Below, in pieces: positions 22,550 to 22,555 of a stretch of DNA of 22,555 nucleotides. The stretch spans positions 1-22,555 of the forward strand of contig CADAFA010000013.1 in assembly GCA_902787065.1 (NCBI GenBank), written 5' to 3'. A program made the translations under genes and the position numbers. How positions within the stretch are numbered: the first letter of the stretch is position 1; each line of letters opens with the position of its first letter. The notes under the pieces are model-generated. The model was given only the letters and a program-made list of their open reading frames with translations. It was not told the DNA's origin and did no database searches. Source of the DNA: an uncultured Elusimicrobium sp. (GTDB lineage Bacteria; Elusimicrobiota; Elusimicrobia; Elusimicrobiales; Elusimicrobiaceae).

Positions 22550-22555
22550 ATTATA
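22550..22555 (-). promoter_or_regulatory. Candidate -10 box of the cysteine-rich pilin
   Basis: TATAAT on the minus strand at the window edge lies about 50 bases before the pilin start; the -35 would lie outside the window. Between them an inverted repeat cacttt-t-aaagtg is seen near 22518-22530. Confidence 0.4.

Overview
The window is AT-rich bacterial chromosomal DNA that most resembles a gut-associated Elusimicrobiota (Elusimicrobium-like) genome. Three things suggest this: a PorV/PorQ-type outer-membrane protein directly downstream of a FlgD/Ig-like C-terminal fragment, a type IV pilin with the N-terminus GFTLMELLIVVVIIGLLSAI and a long appended domain, and signal peptides for a Gram-negative envelope. 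The assignment rests on memory of these families, not on a search.

Positions 1-1126 hold the end of an FlgD-like protein and a PorV/PorQ-like protein. Positions 1141-17714 form one long, tightly packed plus-strand Tad/Flp-type pilus locus. In order it has two small pilin-like proteins with class III signal peptides, a TadE-like pseudopilin, CpaB/RcpC, a secretin reduced to its core domain, a fused CpaE-like ATPase plus CpaF/TadA ATPase, TadB with a large N-terminal extension, TadC, and a periplasmic TPR protein. Next come a Cache/HAMP membrane sensor without a kinase domain, a small membrane protein and a thioredoxin-fold exported protein, ending at a strong terminator (12214-12245). A signalling block follows: a Cache-HAMP histidine kinase, a broken receiver-kinase hybrid, and a NarL/LuxR-type response regulator. 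The locus closes with three more pilin-like or pseudopilin genes (short class III peptide, TadG-like, TadE/F-like). No prepilin peptidase is visible, so processing of these pilins must be supplied from elsewhere.

After a noncoding stretch with a GC-rich palindromic island there is a minus-strand tRNA with a CAT anticodon and its own promoter, then a minus-strand pair (a beta-barrel-like exported protein and an AlkD-like DNA alkylation repair protein). Divergent from these is a plus-strand pair of unknowns (a polytopic membrane protein and a small soluble protein). A shared hairpin separates them from the convergent type IVa pilin, which carries a 26-cysteine region.

The most noteworthy observations are the CpaE-CpaF fusion, the secretin-only outer-membrane component, the set of Q+1/E+5 class III signal peptides including two very short genes, two independent lesions (an 11-bp tandem duplication and a deletion) that disable the receiver-kinase hybrid between otherwise intact signalling genes, and the cysteine-rich pilin. 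I see no CRISPR array, insertion sequence, integrase or rRNA.
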